From Clostridiaceae bacterium (GTDB taxonomy: Bacteria > Bacillota > Clostridia > Oscillospirales > QAMX01): 64,000 nt of DNA. The position numbers and the translations under genes were made by a program. The notes beneath the pieces were generated by a model. It ran no database searches. It was not told the DNA's origin and was given only the letters and a program-made list of their open reading frames with translations. Below, piece after piece: positions 7,879 to 16,047 of the stretch. Position 1 is the first letter of the stretch. Each line of letters begins with the position of its first letter. The stretch is from contig JAHAYX010000054.1 in the NCBI GenBank assembly GCA_018384365.1, positions 62,001-126,000 on the forward strand, given 5' to 3'.

Positions 7879-8778
7879 TTATTCACACAGCGCCCATGCA
7901 CGGTTGATGACGCGCTTGCAGCCCGCCATGACGATATCGGCATCCTCGTCGCCCCACGGCTTGACTTCAAAGGAGAGAACATAGGGTTCGGCGGCATTGA
8001 AGAAGCCCTCGGCCTTCAAAACATTGAAGAAATCAACAAGCTCCATGGTGTCGTTGGCACTTCCCGGGAAGCCAAAGCGCGGATGCTGATCGCCATAGGC
8101 CTCGGCGCCGGGGTTCACAACGGCGTTGCCGATGTGGAAGTGGTTGATATAGGGGCGCAGCGTGCGGATGACGAATTTCGCCGTCTCATATGTGGTCGGG
8201 AAATGGGAAAGATCGACCATCAGACCAAAGTTATTGCACATGGTGCGCATATCGGCGGCAAACCGGGCGGCAAGCGGCGCGGGGCCGATCAGCGCGGCCT
8301 TGTCCATGTCAAAGTCAAAGACTTCCAGGTTAACGGTCATGCCTTTGGCGGCGGCATAGTCACAGACGTTCTTCGTGGTCTTGAGCAGCTGTGCATAGGC
8401 CTGCTCCTTCGTTTCGGGAGACCACTTGCCGGCGAGGAAAGCGATGCCGCGCGCTCCGAGATATTCCGCTTCGTCTACGGCTTCCAGCAGTGTTGCCTCT
8501 GCCTTTTTACGTCCTTCTTCATCCAGATCGTTTGGATTCAGCTTCGGACCCAAAAGACGCGGCTGTGCGCCGTAACAGACGGTCATATGGCCCTCGGCAA
8601 GCATTTTCTTTGCTTTATCGCGGGCTTCGTCGGAGTCAAACTTCGTCACTTCAATTGCATCGAAGAAATCATCACACGCGATCTGATGGATGGAGGTGAG
8701 CACATCACGGTCTGCCGGCGGATGGCTCATCCACTGAATTGTGCCGATCTTAAAATATTTATGGATGGATTCCTGCAT
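7879..8778 (-). CDS. xylose-isomerase-like TIM barrel (hydroxypyruvate isomerase/epimerase-like)
   Basis: 299 residues from the ATG at 8778 (AGGAG 8 bases upstream; an upstream in-frame ATG at 8799 overlaps the previous gene and lacks a site). AP-endonuclease-2 family barrel; likely metal ligands are Glu in VNLEVFD, Asp in MVDLSHFP, His in NHFHIGNAV and Glu in LSFEVKPW. Such enzymes isomerise or epimerise sugars and ketoacids. It follows the carboligase-like gene by 17 bases, the same order as gcl-hyi in E. coli, which makes hydroxypyruvate / tartronate-semialdehyde isomerisation a fair guess. A sugar-epimerase role cannot be excluded. Confidence 0.82.
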   Translation of the reverse strand: MQESIHKYFKIGTIQWMSHPPADRDVLTSIHQIACDDFFDAIEVTKFDSDEARDKAKKMLAEGHMTVCYGAQPRLLGPKLNPNDLDEEGRKKAEATLLEAVDEAEYLGARGIAFLAGKWSPETKEQAYAQLLKTTKNVCDYAAAKGMTVNLEVFDFDMDKAALIGPAPLAARFAADMRTMCNNFGLMVDLSHFPTTYETAKFVIRTLRPYINHFHIGNAVVNPGAEAYGDQHPRFGFPGSANDTMELVDFFNVLKAEGFFNAAEPYVLSFEVKPWGDEDADIVMAGCKRVINRAWALCE

Positions 8779-8795
8779 GATAAGACTCCTTTCAA

Positions 8796-10457
8796 TCAAT
8801 ATACAAATTCACGGACGTTTGCCAGGCTGGCACCCATGGAGCAATCGACCTTCGGGTCACAGATGACGTCGATCACGGCGGGCTTGCCGCTCTCCTGGGC
8901 GCGCTTCAGGGCAGCGCTGATCTCGTTCGGATCAAAGACGCGTTCGGCATAGCAGCCGAGACCTTCGCCGACCTTGACATAGTCGATCATATCATGATTC
9001 TGGTTTTCTGCCATTTCAACGGCATACTCATAGCCGTAAGCATACTTCTGGTTCTGACGGATCAGGCCGAGATAGGCGTTGTTGACGACCACGACGATGA
9101 CCGGAATCTTATTCTTGGCGCAGACAGCAAGCTCCTGCACATGGAAGGTGAAGCCGAAGTCGCCCATGACGGCAACGGACTGCTTGCCGGTTGCAATGGC
9201 GGCACCGAATGCAGCCGGAATGTCATAGCCCAGGCAGCCTGCACCGCCGGACGGGAGATAATTGCGCGGGACGTTGGTCTCCTGCAGTTGGCCGGACCAG
9301 ATCTGCGTGATGCCGCAGCCCGTGGTAAAAATGGCGTTGTCGCCGAAATACTTGTTCAGTTCAGCCATCACACGGTGGGGATTGATGGGCTTGCAATCAT
9401 AATCGGTCTTGCGCGCAAGCTTTTTTCGCAGCGTCGGAACATCAATATCCCAATCGGATTTCTTTGCGCGTCCGGCTTCTGCAAGCAGCGCGTTGATCGC
9501 CTTTTTGGCGTCTGCAACAATACCGAGGTCGGGCTGGAAGATCTTGCCGATCTCAGACGGCTCGATGTTGATATGAATAAACTTGCGGTCGCCGCGATAG
9601 ACCTTGATATCGCCGGTGTGGCGGTCGGTGAAACGGCAGCCGATGCCGAGCACCAGGTCGGATTCCAGGAAAACGTGGTTGCCGATCGGTTGACCAACCT
9701 GAATGCCGCAGTGTCCGGCGTTCAGCGGATGGTCGATCGGGATGCCGCCCTTGGCCATATAGGTCGTAATGACCGGCATATTCAGCGTTTCGGCGAGACG
9801 GACGCACTCTTTTTCCGCACCGGCGAGGATGACGCCGCCGCCCATGAGCAGCAGCGGCTTCTTCGCGGCGGAAATCATGTCGAGCGCCTGACGGATTTTG
9901 TCCATATCGGGCGCCGGAGCATCATAGGATGCCGGAACGTAGGTGTCGGGATCATAATCAATGTCTGCATTCTGTACATCGAGTGGGAGGTCGATCAGCA
10001 CAGGGCCGGGCTTGCCGGAACGTGCAGTCAGGAAAGCCTCGCGGAAGATTTCAGGTACTTTCTCCGGCTCCGTGATCTGCCAGGTACGTTTGGCAACGGG
10101 CGCGGCAATTTTTGCGATATCGACGCACTGGAAAGCATCGAGGCCAAGCTGGGCGCGGACGGCCTGTCCCGTGATGGCGATGACCGGGATGGAGTCAATG
10201 TTGCAGGTGTAGATGCCGGTGACAAAGTTGGTGGCACCGGGGCCGGACGTGCAGAGCGCGGCCGCCATGCGGCCGGACGCACGGAAGTATCCGCCTGCGG
10301 CGTGCACACAGCACTCCTCGTGGCGGTGTGTATAATGGCGGATTTTGCTCTCAGCCATATACTTGTAAAGGCCGTTGATACCGGCTCCCGGGATACCGAA
10401 GGCATCCGTAATGCCTTCGCGCTCCAGAATTTTGACGATTACCTGTGATACATTCAT
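8796..10457 (-). CDS. ThDP-dependent carboligase, glyoxylate-carboligase/acetolactate-synthase-like
   Basis: 553 residues with the three POX domains: Pyr (1-170), central FAD/CoA-like (about 190-330) and PP (about 370-530, with GDFGFTFHVQELA and the NNAYLGLIRQ diphosphate site). From memory it resembles E. coli glyoxylate carboligase more than acetolactate synthase, for example VNNAYLGLIRQ, VKVAEGLGC-like text and the SMG(A/S)xLxNVxEF ending. However, E47 in HRHEECC occupies the ThDP-activating position where E. coli Gcl has Val51. The reaction is decarboxylative coupling of two 2-oxoacids (two glyoxylates to tartronate semialdehyde, or two pyruvates to acetolactate). No small regulatory subunit is nearby. 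GGAGGAG lies upstream of the ATG. Confidence 0.82.
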   Translation of the reverse strand: MNVSQVIVKILEREGITDAFGIPGAGINGLYKYMAESKIRHYTHRHEECCVHAAGGYFRASGRMAAALCTSGPGATNFVTGIYTCNIDSIPVIAITGQAVRAQLGLDAFQCVDIAKIAAPVAKRTWQITEPEKVPEIFREAFLTARSGKPGPVLIDLPLDVQNADIDYDPDTYVPASYDAPAPDMDKIRQALDMISAAKKPLLLMGGGVILAGAEKECVRLAETLNMPVITTYMAKGGIPIDHPLNAGHCGIQVGQPIGNHVFLESDLVLGIGCRFTDRHTGDIKVYRGDRKFIHINIEPSEIGKIFQPDLGIVADAKKAINALLAEAGRAKKSDWDIDVPTLRKKLARKTDYDCKPINPHRVMAELNKYFGDNAIFTTGCGITQIWSGQLQETNVPRNYLPSGGAGCLGYDIPAAFGAAIATGKQSVAVMGDFGFTFHVQELAVCAKNKIPVIVVVVNNAYLGLIRQNQKYAYGYEYAVEMAENQNHDMIDYVKVGEGLGCYAERVFDPNEISAALKRAQESGKPAVIDVICDPKVDCSMGASLANVREFVY

Positions 10458-10489
10458 CTTTACAATCTCCTCCTGTTGATTCTATATAT

Positions 10490-10765
10490 TTAAAACGCAA
10501 ATTCATGAATGACTTCGCGCTTTTCAACGATGTCCCAATTGATGTCCTCGCCGATGCCCGGCGTTTCTGCAGTACCGTCCCTCCATTCGGATTTGTCCCA
10601 CCAGCAGTGGTCACGTCGTGTCTTGGGGCTAAAACGGTCATCGCCCATTTTAGCATACTCTTCATAGACGTCAAGCGGCGCGGCAGAACGCTGTGCGCCA
10701 ACCCCATCTGCGGGCGCATGGTCGCGCGTTGTCAGGTTTTCAATGCGCATACCGGTGATTTTCAT
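10490..10765 (-). CDS. small conserved-looking protein of unknown function
   Basis: 91 residues from the ATG at 10765, chosen because GGGAG precedes it by about 8 bases; the ORF extends upstream without a site. The opening MKITGMRIENLTTRD resembles the first strand of enolase-superfamily racemases (MKIT...), but no further match can be seen and the protein is far too short. It is polar with many Asp, Glu, Arg and Trp (HCWWDKSEW), has no membrane segment and no Cys cluster. It lies 36 bases after the AEC transporter and 32 before the carboligase, so it is part of the operon. It could be a small accessory subunit or a remnant of a larger enzyme. Confidence 0.5.
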   Translation of the reverse strand: MKITGMRIENLTTRDHAPADGVGAQRSAAPLDVYEEYAKMGDDRFSPKTRRDHCWWDKSEWRDGTAETPGIGEDINWDIVEKREVIHEFAF

Positions 10766-10801
10766 GTGAATTCTCCCTGTACTGTATTCTGTAAGGAGCA
10801 A

Positions 10802-11740
10802 TTAAATAAAAGCAAGCGTTTTCAGCAGCCAGATCCAGAGGAATACCGTGCCGATGGAGATCAGCGTGATGAAAACGACCAGCTGTGACATCAGTTCGTC
10901 GTCGCCGCCAAGCTGCCGCGTCAGAACATAGGAGGAGGTGGCGGGCGGCGTGGCAAAAAGGGCCATCAGGGTGACAAGCTCCGCATTGCGGAAGCCGAGC
11001 GCAATCGCCAGGGTGACGAAAATACCCGGCACCAGCACAAGCCGTGCGGCGGAGCAGGTGAATATGTAAGTTTTATAGGCTGAAATGTTAGAAAATTCAA
11101 ATGTGGAACCCAATACGATCAGGGCAAGGGGCGAGGCTACCTGCGCGATACTGGAAATGGGGGAGTAGATCGCCCGCGGCAGTTTCCATCCCGCCAGAAG
11201 CACAAGGAATCCCAGTATGGACGAGATAATGTAGGGGTTTTTAACTACATTTTTGACAATATCCCGTGCCTGCGGCTTCCCCGTGTGATAGTATTCCAGC
11301 GCAAATACGGAATAGGCGCTGGCCAGCGGCACAACAAGCGCCGTGAGCATGGAAAGCATGGCGCCTGCGGTATCGCCATACAGCCCGGTGACAAACGGCA
11401 TACCGTAAATGATGAAATTCGAGCGGAACATGGCAACCGCAATCGCGCCGCGTCGGCGGTTATCATGCTCGACGTGCGGAATGATCAGCATGGCAAGCAG
11501 AAAGACCGCTGTTGACCCGGCAATGCTGTATCCCAGCATACGCCAGCTGAATGCCATCTGCAAATCGGCGTCAATGATGTTTTTGAAGATCAGGACAGGG
11601 ATGAACAGATTGAAAATCAGCTTGTTGATGCCGCTGGCCAGATCTTTCCCCAGAAGGCCGAGCTTTTTCATCAGAAAGCCAACCGCCAGCAGGACAAACA
11701 TGGGAAAAACAACATGAAAGGAAAGTATCAGATTTTCCAT
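10802..11740 (-). CDS. AEC-family transporter (malonate/2-oxoacid permease type)
   Basis: 312 residues from the ATG at 11740 (the ORF starts further up but without a site). About ten hydrophobic segments in two bundles of five. Landmarks are the N-terminal VFPMFVLLAVGFLMKKLGLL, a NLFIPVLIFKNI segment and the conserved TPPATSSYVL near the C-terminus. AEC (auxin efflux carrier) proteins of bacteria move small organic acids such as malate, malonate or lactate. As first gene of the operon it most likely imports or exports the acid handled by the carboligase/dehydrogenase set downstream. Confidence 0.88.
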   Translation of the reverse strand: MENLILSFHVVFPMFVLLAVGFLMKKLGLLGKDLASGINKLIFNLFIPVLIFKNIIDADLQMAFSWRMLGYSIAGSTAVFLLAMLIIPHVEHDNRRRGAIAVAMFRSNFIIYGMPFVTGLYGDTAGAMLSMLTALVVPLASAYSVFALEYYHTGKPQARDIVKNVVKNPYIISSILGFLVLLAGWKLPRAIYSPISSIAQVASPLALIVLGSTFEFSNISAYKTYIFTCSAARLVLVPGIFVTLAIALGFRNAELVTLMALFATPPATSSYVLTRQLGGDDELMSQLVVFITLISIGTVFLWIWLLKTLAFI

Positions 11741-11833
11741 ACAAAACTCTTTTTCCTCAGCTCTTAGCACGAAATTGCGCCTGTGCATGGCCGATTATGG
11801 AATGATTTCCGCGAGGGAACCTTATTCACTGTT

Positions 11834-11862
11834 ATTATACGACTTTATTTTCGCAAAGACAA
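11834..11862 (-). promoter_or_regulatory. sigma-A type promoter of the AEC/carboligase operon
   Basis: Minus strand TTGTCT (11857-11862), 17-base spacer, perfect TATAAT (11834-11839). The start of transcription would be near 11828, about 88 bases upstream of the AEC start. The remaining DNA of 11863-12027 shows no gene or clear structure. Confidence 0.65.
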
Positions 11863-12027
11863 GGTGAAAACTACGGTTAATTTGAAAATAAGCACGGGAC
11901 AAAGCACAGCGCGGGAGACAAACGGCACCCGAAAGAGCGGGAATTGCCATGCCGGACACCGGACGAGGCAGAATTTCCCGAAGCGGCCGGTTCCGGCGTG
12001 TTTTTTTGACAAAATGCCAATTTTCAC

Positions 12028-12056
12028 TTGACTTTTTCGGCAAGCAATGTTATGCT
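12028..12056 (+). promoter_or_regulatory. promoter of the T-box leader
   Basis: TTGACT (12028-12033), 17-base spacer, TATGCT (12051-12056). Transcription would begin near 12063, just before the 5' strand of T-box stem I. Confidence 0.65.
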
Positions 12057-12063
12057 GAATTTT

Positions 12064-12333
12064 GTTACAGACGATGACCGGAAAGAAGTAGTTTTATCGG
12101 AACCATAAGAGAGCTGCCGGTTGGTGAGAGGCGTAGGTGTAAAGATAAAATGAATACATTCCGAGAGTTTCACGCTGAACCGCATCCTGCGCAGTAAGTG
12201 GTGACGGGCGCTCCCGTTACAGAGTCGGGGTATGTTTGTACCCGTTGAGGCCGCCGCCGTGAGGCGTCCGGCGAATAGAGGTGGTACCGCGGATGATCCG
12301 CCCTCTGTTAGTGTGACAGAGGGCGTTTTTTGT
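12064..12333 (+). ncRNA. T-box leader, specifier reads as UAC (tyrosine)
   Basis: All major T-box parts are present. Stem I base: GGAA (12080-12083) and TTTTAT pair with ATAAAA and TTCC; the internal loop has AGTA (12087-12090) on the 5' side and TGAATACA (12151-12158) on the 3' side, so the specifier triplet is TAC at 12155-12157. The apical GAGAGCTGCCGGTTGGTGAG block follows the usual stem I pattern. The antiterminator box AGGTGGTACCGCGG is at 12279-12292, with TGGT able to pair with an ACCA tRNA end. The terminator arms CGCCCTCTGT (12299-12308) and ACAGAGGGCG (12316-12325) are followed by six Ts. Uncharged tRNA-Tyr should switch on the downstream gene. Confidence 0.93.
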
Positions 12334-12375
12334 TGTCCTCTGACCGGATGAACTGTTGTAAAGGAGAGAAATCGT

Positions 12376-14010
12376 ATGCCTATTACTGAAATTTTGGCCA
12401 GAAATGCTGCGCTTTACGGCAATGATGTGAGCCTGGTTGAAATCAATCCCGAAATCCGTGAGCGCCACGGCACGACCTGGCGTGAATATGAGCTGGTGGA
12501 AACAAACCCGGCAAACCGTTACCGCCGCGAGATCACCTGGCGCGAATTTGACGACACGGCAAACCGTTTTGCCAACCTGCTGATGAGCCGCGGACTGGGA
12601 CGCGGGAACAAAGTCGCCATTCTTCTGATGAACTGCTTGGAATGGCTGCCGATCTATTTCGGCGTGCTGAAAACCGGCGCCGTGGTCGTCCCGATGAATT
12701 ACCGCTATACGGCGGACGAAATCAAATACTGCTTGGAGCTTTCGGAGTCTGATGCGCTGGTGTTCGGACCGGAATTCGTTGGCCGTGTGGAAGATATCTG
12801 CATGGATATCCCGCGCGTGGGAACCATGCTCTATGTCGGCGAAACTGTGCCGACTTTTGCGGAAAGCTATGATAAGCTGGTGCCGTTTTTCTCAACGGAG
12901 CCCCCGCGCGTTCATCTGACGGACGATGACGACGCGGCAATCTATTTCTCCTCCGGCACCACCGGCTTCCCGAAGGCGATTCTGCACGCGCACCGCAGCC
13001 TGGTCTGCGCCTGCGAAGTGGAACAGCACCACCACGGTCAGACGCGCGAGGATGTATTCCTCTGCATCCCGCCGCTTTATCATACCGGTGCAAAGATGCA
13101 CTGGTTCGGCAGCTTCCTGACCGGCGGCCGCGCCGTGATTCTGCGCGGCGTGCGTCCGGATTGGATTTTGAAAACGGTCAGCGAGGAGCATTGTACGATT
13201 GTCTGGCTGCTTGTGCCGTGGGCCCAGGATATTCTGGACGCCATTGAGCGCGGAGAGATCAACCTTTCCGAGTATGAGCTTGACCAGTGGCGCCTGATGC
13301 ACATCGGCGCGCAGCCTGTCCCGCCCTCCCTGATCCGCCGCTGGAAGGAGTACTTCCCGCATCATCAGTATGACACAAACTATGGCCTTTCCGAGTCCAT
13401 CGGACCCGGCTGCGTCCATCTGGGCGTGGAAAACATTCATAAGGTCGGCGCAATTGGTGTCCCGGGTTACAGCTGGGAGGTCAAAATTGCGGATGAAAAC
13501 GGCGAACCGGTCAAGCAGGGCGATGTTGGCGAGCTTTGTGTGCGCGGCCGCGGCGTCATGAAGTGCTACTTCAACGATCCGGAGGCGACCGCCGCCACCC
13601 TGCGCGACGGTTGGCTTTTCACCGGCGATATGGCCATGCAGGACGAGGATGGATTTATCTATCTGGTCGACCGCAAAAAGGACGTTATCATCATGGGCGG
13701 CGAGAACATTTATCCCGTGCAGATCGAGGATTTTCTGCGCGAACTGAGTGCAGTCAAGGATGTGGCGGTGATTGGCCTGCCGCACGCACGTCTGGGTGAG
13801 ATCCCCGCGGCGGTCATTGAGTTAAAGCCCGGCGTCGAGTGTACGGAGGAGCAGATCAACACCTTCTGTGCCCGTCTGCCGCGTTATAAGCGCCCGAGAA
13901 AGATTATCTTCGACAATGTGCCGCGTAATCCAACCGGTAAGATAGAAAAGCCGAAGCTGCGTGAGCGTTACGGCGCGGGCAGCCTTGTGGCGGAGCAAAT
14001 GACAAAATAA
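12376..14010 (+). CDS. AMP-dependent acyl/aryl-acid CoA synthetase
   Basis: 544-residue ANL-superfamily enzyme. The P-loop-like A3 motif is SSGTTGFPKA (about 191-200), followed by YGLSESIGP (A5), GWLFTGDMAMQ (A7), DRKKDVIIMGGENIYP (A8) and the catalytic lysine near the end (NPTGKIEK). It activates a carboxylic acid to its CoA thioester via an acyl-adenylate. The substrate cannot be read. Residues 21-40 and 41-60 look like diverged tandem copies (VExNP...TWRE(Y/F)). AAGGAG precedes the ATG. The gene starts 43 bases after the T-box terminator and is the only gene in that unit, so tRNA-Tyr charging is its likely control. Confidence 0.9.
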   Translation: MPITEILARNAALYGNDVSLVEINPEIRERHGTTWREYELVETNPANRYRREITWREFDDTANRFANLLMSRGLGRGNKVAILLMNCLEWLPIYFGVLKTGAVVVPMNYRYTADEIKYCLELSESDALVFGPEFVGRVEDICMDIPRVGTMLYVGETVPTFAESYDKLVPFFSTEPPRVHLTDDDDAAIYFSSGTTGFPKAILHAHRSLVCACEVEQHHHGQTREDVFLCIPPLYHTGAKMHWFGSFLTGGRAVILRGVRPDWILKTVSEEHCTIVWLLVPWAQDILDAIERGEINLSEYELDQWRLMHIGAQPVPPSLIRRWKEYFPHHQYDTNYGLSESIGPGCVHLGVENIHKVGAIGVPGYSWEVKIADENGEPVKQGDVGELCVRGRGVMKCYFNDPEATAATLRDGWLFTGDMAMQDEDGFIYLVDRKKDVIIMGGENIYPVQIEDFLRELSAVKDVAVIGLPHARLGEIPAAVIELKPGVECTEEQINTFCARLPRYKRPRKIIFDNVPRNPTGKIEKPKLRERYGAGSLVAEQMTK

Positions 14011-14020
14011 GTGCACGAAA

Positions 14021-14054
14021 GCCGCTTCTGCATTTCCGGCAGGAGCGGCTTTTT
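14021..14054 (+). terminator. intrinsic terminator after the CoA synthetase
   Basis: GCCGCTTCTGC pairs with GCAGGAGCGGC (one G-T pair), 7-base loop, followed by TTTTT. Confidence 0.8.
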
Positions 14055-14128
14055 GATACGGTGTTGACAATCCGGATCGGGTGGAATATTGGCTGCCGAT
14101 TGCTGCGAAGGAGGAGTAAGCGGCCGGT

Positions 14129-14812
14129 TTACAGATAGCCGAACATCATCAGGCCGATGAGGTTGATGGCTGCGTTTGCGGACATATGGACAATCCAGGA
14201 TGGATACAAAGAACCGCAGCGGTCCAGTCGATTGAAAATCCACCCGGAAAGCGCAAGCCCGGAAAGAATCAGCAGAGCGATCCACGGGGAGAACCAGCCG
14301 GAGATAATGGCAATGTGATAGGCGGAAAACGTCAGAATGCTGACCGCCGAGGCAACGGGCTCCGGCACGAACCGGCGCAGTTCCAGATATGCGAAACCAC
14401 GGAAAAAGATCTCTTCCAGGAAGGAATTGACCAGGCAGATATACACGGAAACCGGCAGGAAGTCGCGAGCCGTGATGTTTTCATCGTGAATCAGATCATG
14501 CGCGATGGTTTTCAGATTGATAAAGTGCCGGCAAACATAAAACCCGGCCAGAATCAGTGCGAAAGTGGCAAATCCAAGGCAAAGAGAGCGGAGGAACTGC
14601 CGCTTTCCCTGCCAGCGGAAGTTTTGGAGAAAGGATGCATCGTGACTGACGAGGCAGGCTCCAAGGATGATAAGGCCGAAAAGCAGAAATTTTATGACGG
14701 CCTTCACAAAATAGGAGGGTTGACGCACCATCTCAAAGCAGGCCATGGCAGTGCATCCGAGCAAAACGCCCAGTATGATCAACAGGGCTCTGGTTTTCTT
14801 GCGCAGCGGCAT
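14129..14812 (-). CDS. CPBP-family intramembrane glutamic protease (CAAX protease/Abi)
   Basis: 227 residues with about six membrane helices. The family motifs are EEIFFRGFAYLELRR (EExxxR) and FSAYHIAIISG (the later His motif), with a third polar site NAAINLIGL in the last helix. Bacterial CPBP proteins resemble Rce1 proteases and are linked to bacteriocin maturation, self-immunity or phage abortive infection; none of these partners is encoded next to it. It lies alone between the CoA synthetase terminator and a patatin gene. Confidence 0.88.
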   Translation of the reverse strand: MPLRKKTRALLIILGVLLGCTAMACFEMVRQPSYFVKAVIKFLLFGLIILGACLVSHDASFLQNFRWQGKRQFLRSLCLGFATFALILAGFYVCRHFINLKTIAHDLIHDENITARDFLPVSVYICLVNSFLEEIFFRGFAYLELRRFVPEPVASAVSILTFSAYHIAIISGWFSPWIALLILSGLALSGWIFNRLDRCGSLYPSWIVHMSANAAINLIGLMMFGYL

Positions 14813-14927
14813 GGAATCCTCCTTTTATTTGAAGCGGCGGATGCCTGTTTTGCTGCAATTGTAGCACACCCGGAGGACAGACGCAAGGTGTTTTCCGGTG
14901 CACGCCGTTTCGCAGAGGAAGAAAGCA

Positions 14928-14961
14928 AACAGCACGGCTTGTTTTACCGTGCTGTTTTTGT
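14928..14961. terminator. hairpin terminator, patatin gene 3' end
   Basis: AACAGCACGG pairs with CCGTGCTGTT over a 9-base loop, with a T-run on the plus side and a GTTTGCTTTC stretch on the minus side. Confidence 0.6.
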
Positions 14962-14963
14962 AT

Positions 14964-15815
14964 TTACAGGGCGAGGTACTGCTGCAGATTATCAAGGCGC
15001 TGTGCGGCGTCGCTGTGGCCCAGGCGATAGATTGCGTTCAGTTTTTCGCGGTTTTTCTCCATGCGTCCAAGCTCCAGCGGGACGGAGGGCGCAATGACAA
15101 ATGCACGTCCGTCAGCCTCCGCTTCGCGGACGAAATCGAGCTGTGCATTGTATGACAGATGGCGCATCTCCAGGCGCTCGACAAGCGCCGGATAGGCACG
15201 GTATTTCTTCTTCAAAAACCCGGTAACACTGCTGGGCTCTTTGCGGTAGGTTCTGTCGCGTGTGAGCACGACGACATTTTTGGAATAGCCGTCCTCTATA
15301 CTGCGGCGCAGCGGAATGGCATCTGCAATGCCGCCGTCCAGATAAGGCGTTCCATTCAGCCAGACCAGACGGGAAACGCCGGGCATGGAACTGGACGCGC
15401 GAACATAGTCCACATCGCGGAACAGATCCCGGACCAACGGATACTCCGCGCGGCCGGTGAGGCAGTTGGTCACCACGGCGTGGAAATTGGACGGCGTGCC
15501 TAAAAAGGCTTCGTTGTCGATCGGATAGAGCTTTTCCGGCACTTCGTGGTATAAGAATTCCACTCCAAACAGATCGCCCGTTGTGACAAGACTGTAAAGA
15601 CTGCAATAGTATTTATTACGCAGATAATCGACGTTGGTACTGTACGCCCGGCCGTGCTGATAGGCCAGATAGCTGCACGCATGGCAGGATCCTGCCGAAA
15701 CGGCGTAGACATTGCGCAGGTCGATCCCGTTTTCCAGAAAGCAGTCGAGAACACCTGCCGTATAAATGCCGCGAAGGCCGCCGCCTTCGAGAATCAGAGA
15801 GGTTTGCCCGGTCAT
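14964..15815 (-). CDS. patatin-like phospholipase
   Basis: 283-residue patatin-fold hydrolase of the short bacterial type. The oxyanion loop is LEGGGLRGIYTAGVLD at residues 9-24, the nucleophile Ser is in AVSAGSCHA, and the dyad Asp is in LDGGIADAIPL. No signal peptide or membrane segment, so cytosolic or membrane-peripheral. Relatives remove fatty acids from phospholipids or other acyl esters. It has its own terminator on each side and appears monocistronic. Confidence 0.9.
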   Translation of the reverse strand: MTGQTSLILEGGGLRGIYTAGVLDCFLENGIDLRNVYAVSAGSCHACSYLAYQHGRAYSTNVDYLRNKYYCSLYSLVTTGDLFGVEFLYHEVPEKLYPIDNEAFLGTPSNFHAVVTNCLTGRAEYPLVRDLFRDVDYVRASSSMPGVSRLVWLNGTPYLDGGIADAIPLRRSIEDGYSKNVVVLTRDRTYRKEPSSVTGFLKKKYRAYPALVERLEMRHLSYNAQLDFVREAEADGRAFVIAPSVPLELGRMEKNREKLNAIYRLGHSDAAQRLDNLQQYLAL

Positions 15816-15870
15816 GGTATCGTCCTTTCCCTATCGGTGCTGTGCGTGTGCAGGCACAGCGGCTAAGTGA

Positions 15871-15913
15871 AAAACAGGAACGGCTGCCGGATGAACGGCG
15901 CTGTTCCTGTTTT
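15871..15913. terminator. bidirectional hairpin terminator after the Na+-pump genes
   Basis: AAAACAGGAAC (15871-15881) pairs with GTTCCTGTTTT (15903-15913); a shorter GC stem lies inside the loop. A/T ends on both sides suit termination on either strand. Confidence 0.7.
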
Positions 15914-15918
15914 ATGGT

Positions 15919-16035
15919 TTACTTTGTGATTTTTGCAAGCAGCTTGACGATCAGAGAAATGATGATCATAACAACAAAGATGCCAAGCATACCCTGCCAC
16001 ATGATATTCAGCGAGGCAATCAGATCATAAGACAT
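15919..16035 (-). CDS. 38-residue membrane protein, miniature OadG/gamma-like subunit
   Basis: Short ORF with an excellent site (AAGGAGG 6 bases before the ATG at 16035). The product has one membrane helix (MLGIFVVMIIISLIVKLLAK) preceded by about 15 residues and ending in basic residues. It lies 12 bases after the sodium-pump beta subunit. OadG/gamma subunits of decarboxylase pumps likewise have one N-terminal helix in this position but continue with a Pro/Ala linker and a zinc-binding tail, which are absent here. Probably a stabilising partner of the beta subunit. Confidence 0.7.
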   Translation of the reverse strand: MSYDLIASLNIMWQGMLGIFVVMIIISLIVKLLAKITK

Positions 16036-16047
16036 ATGAAATCCTCC

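Noticed and set aside
11783..12043. Short open frames on both strands between the AEC gene and the T-box
   Set aside because: They overlap two good promoters, lack ribosome sites and have low-complexity translations.
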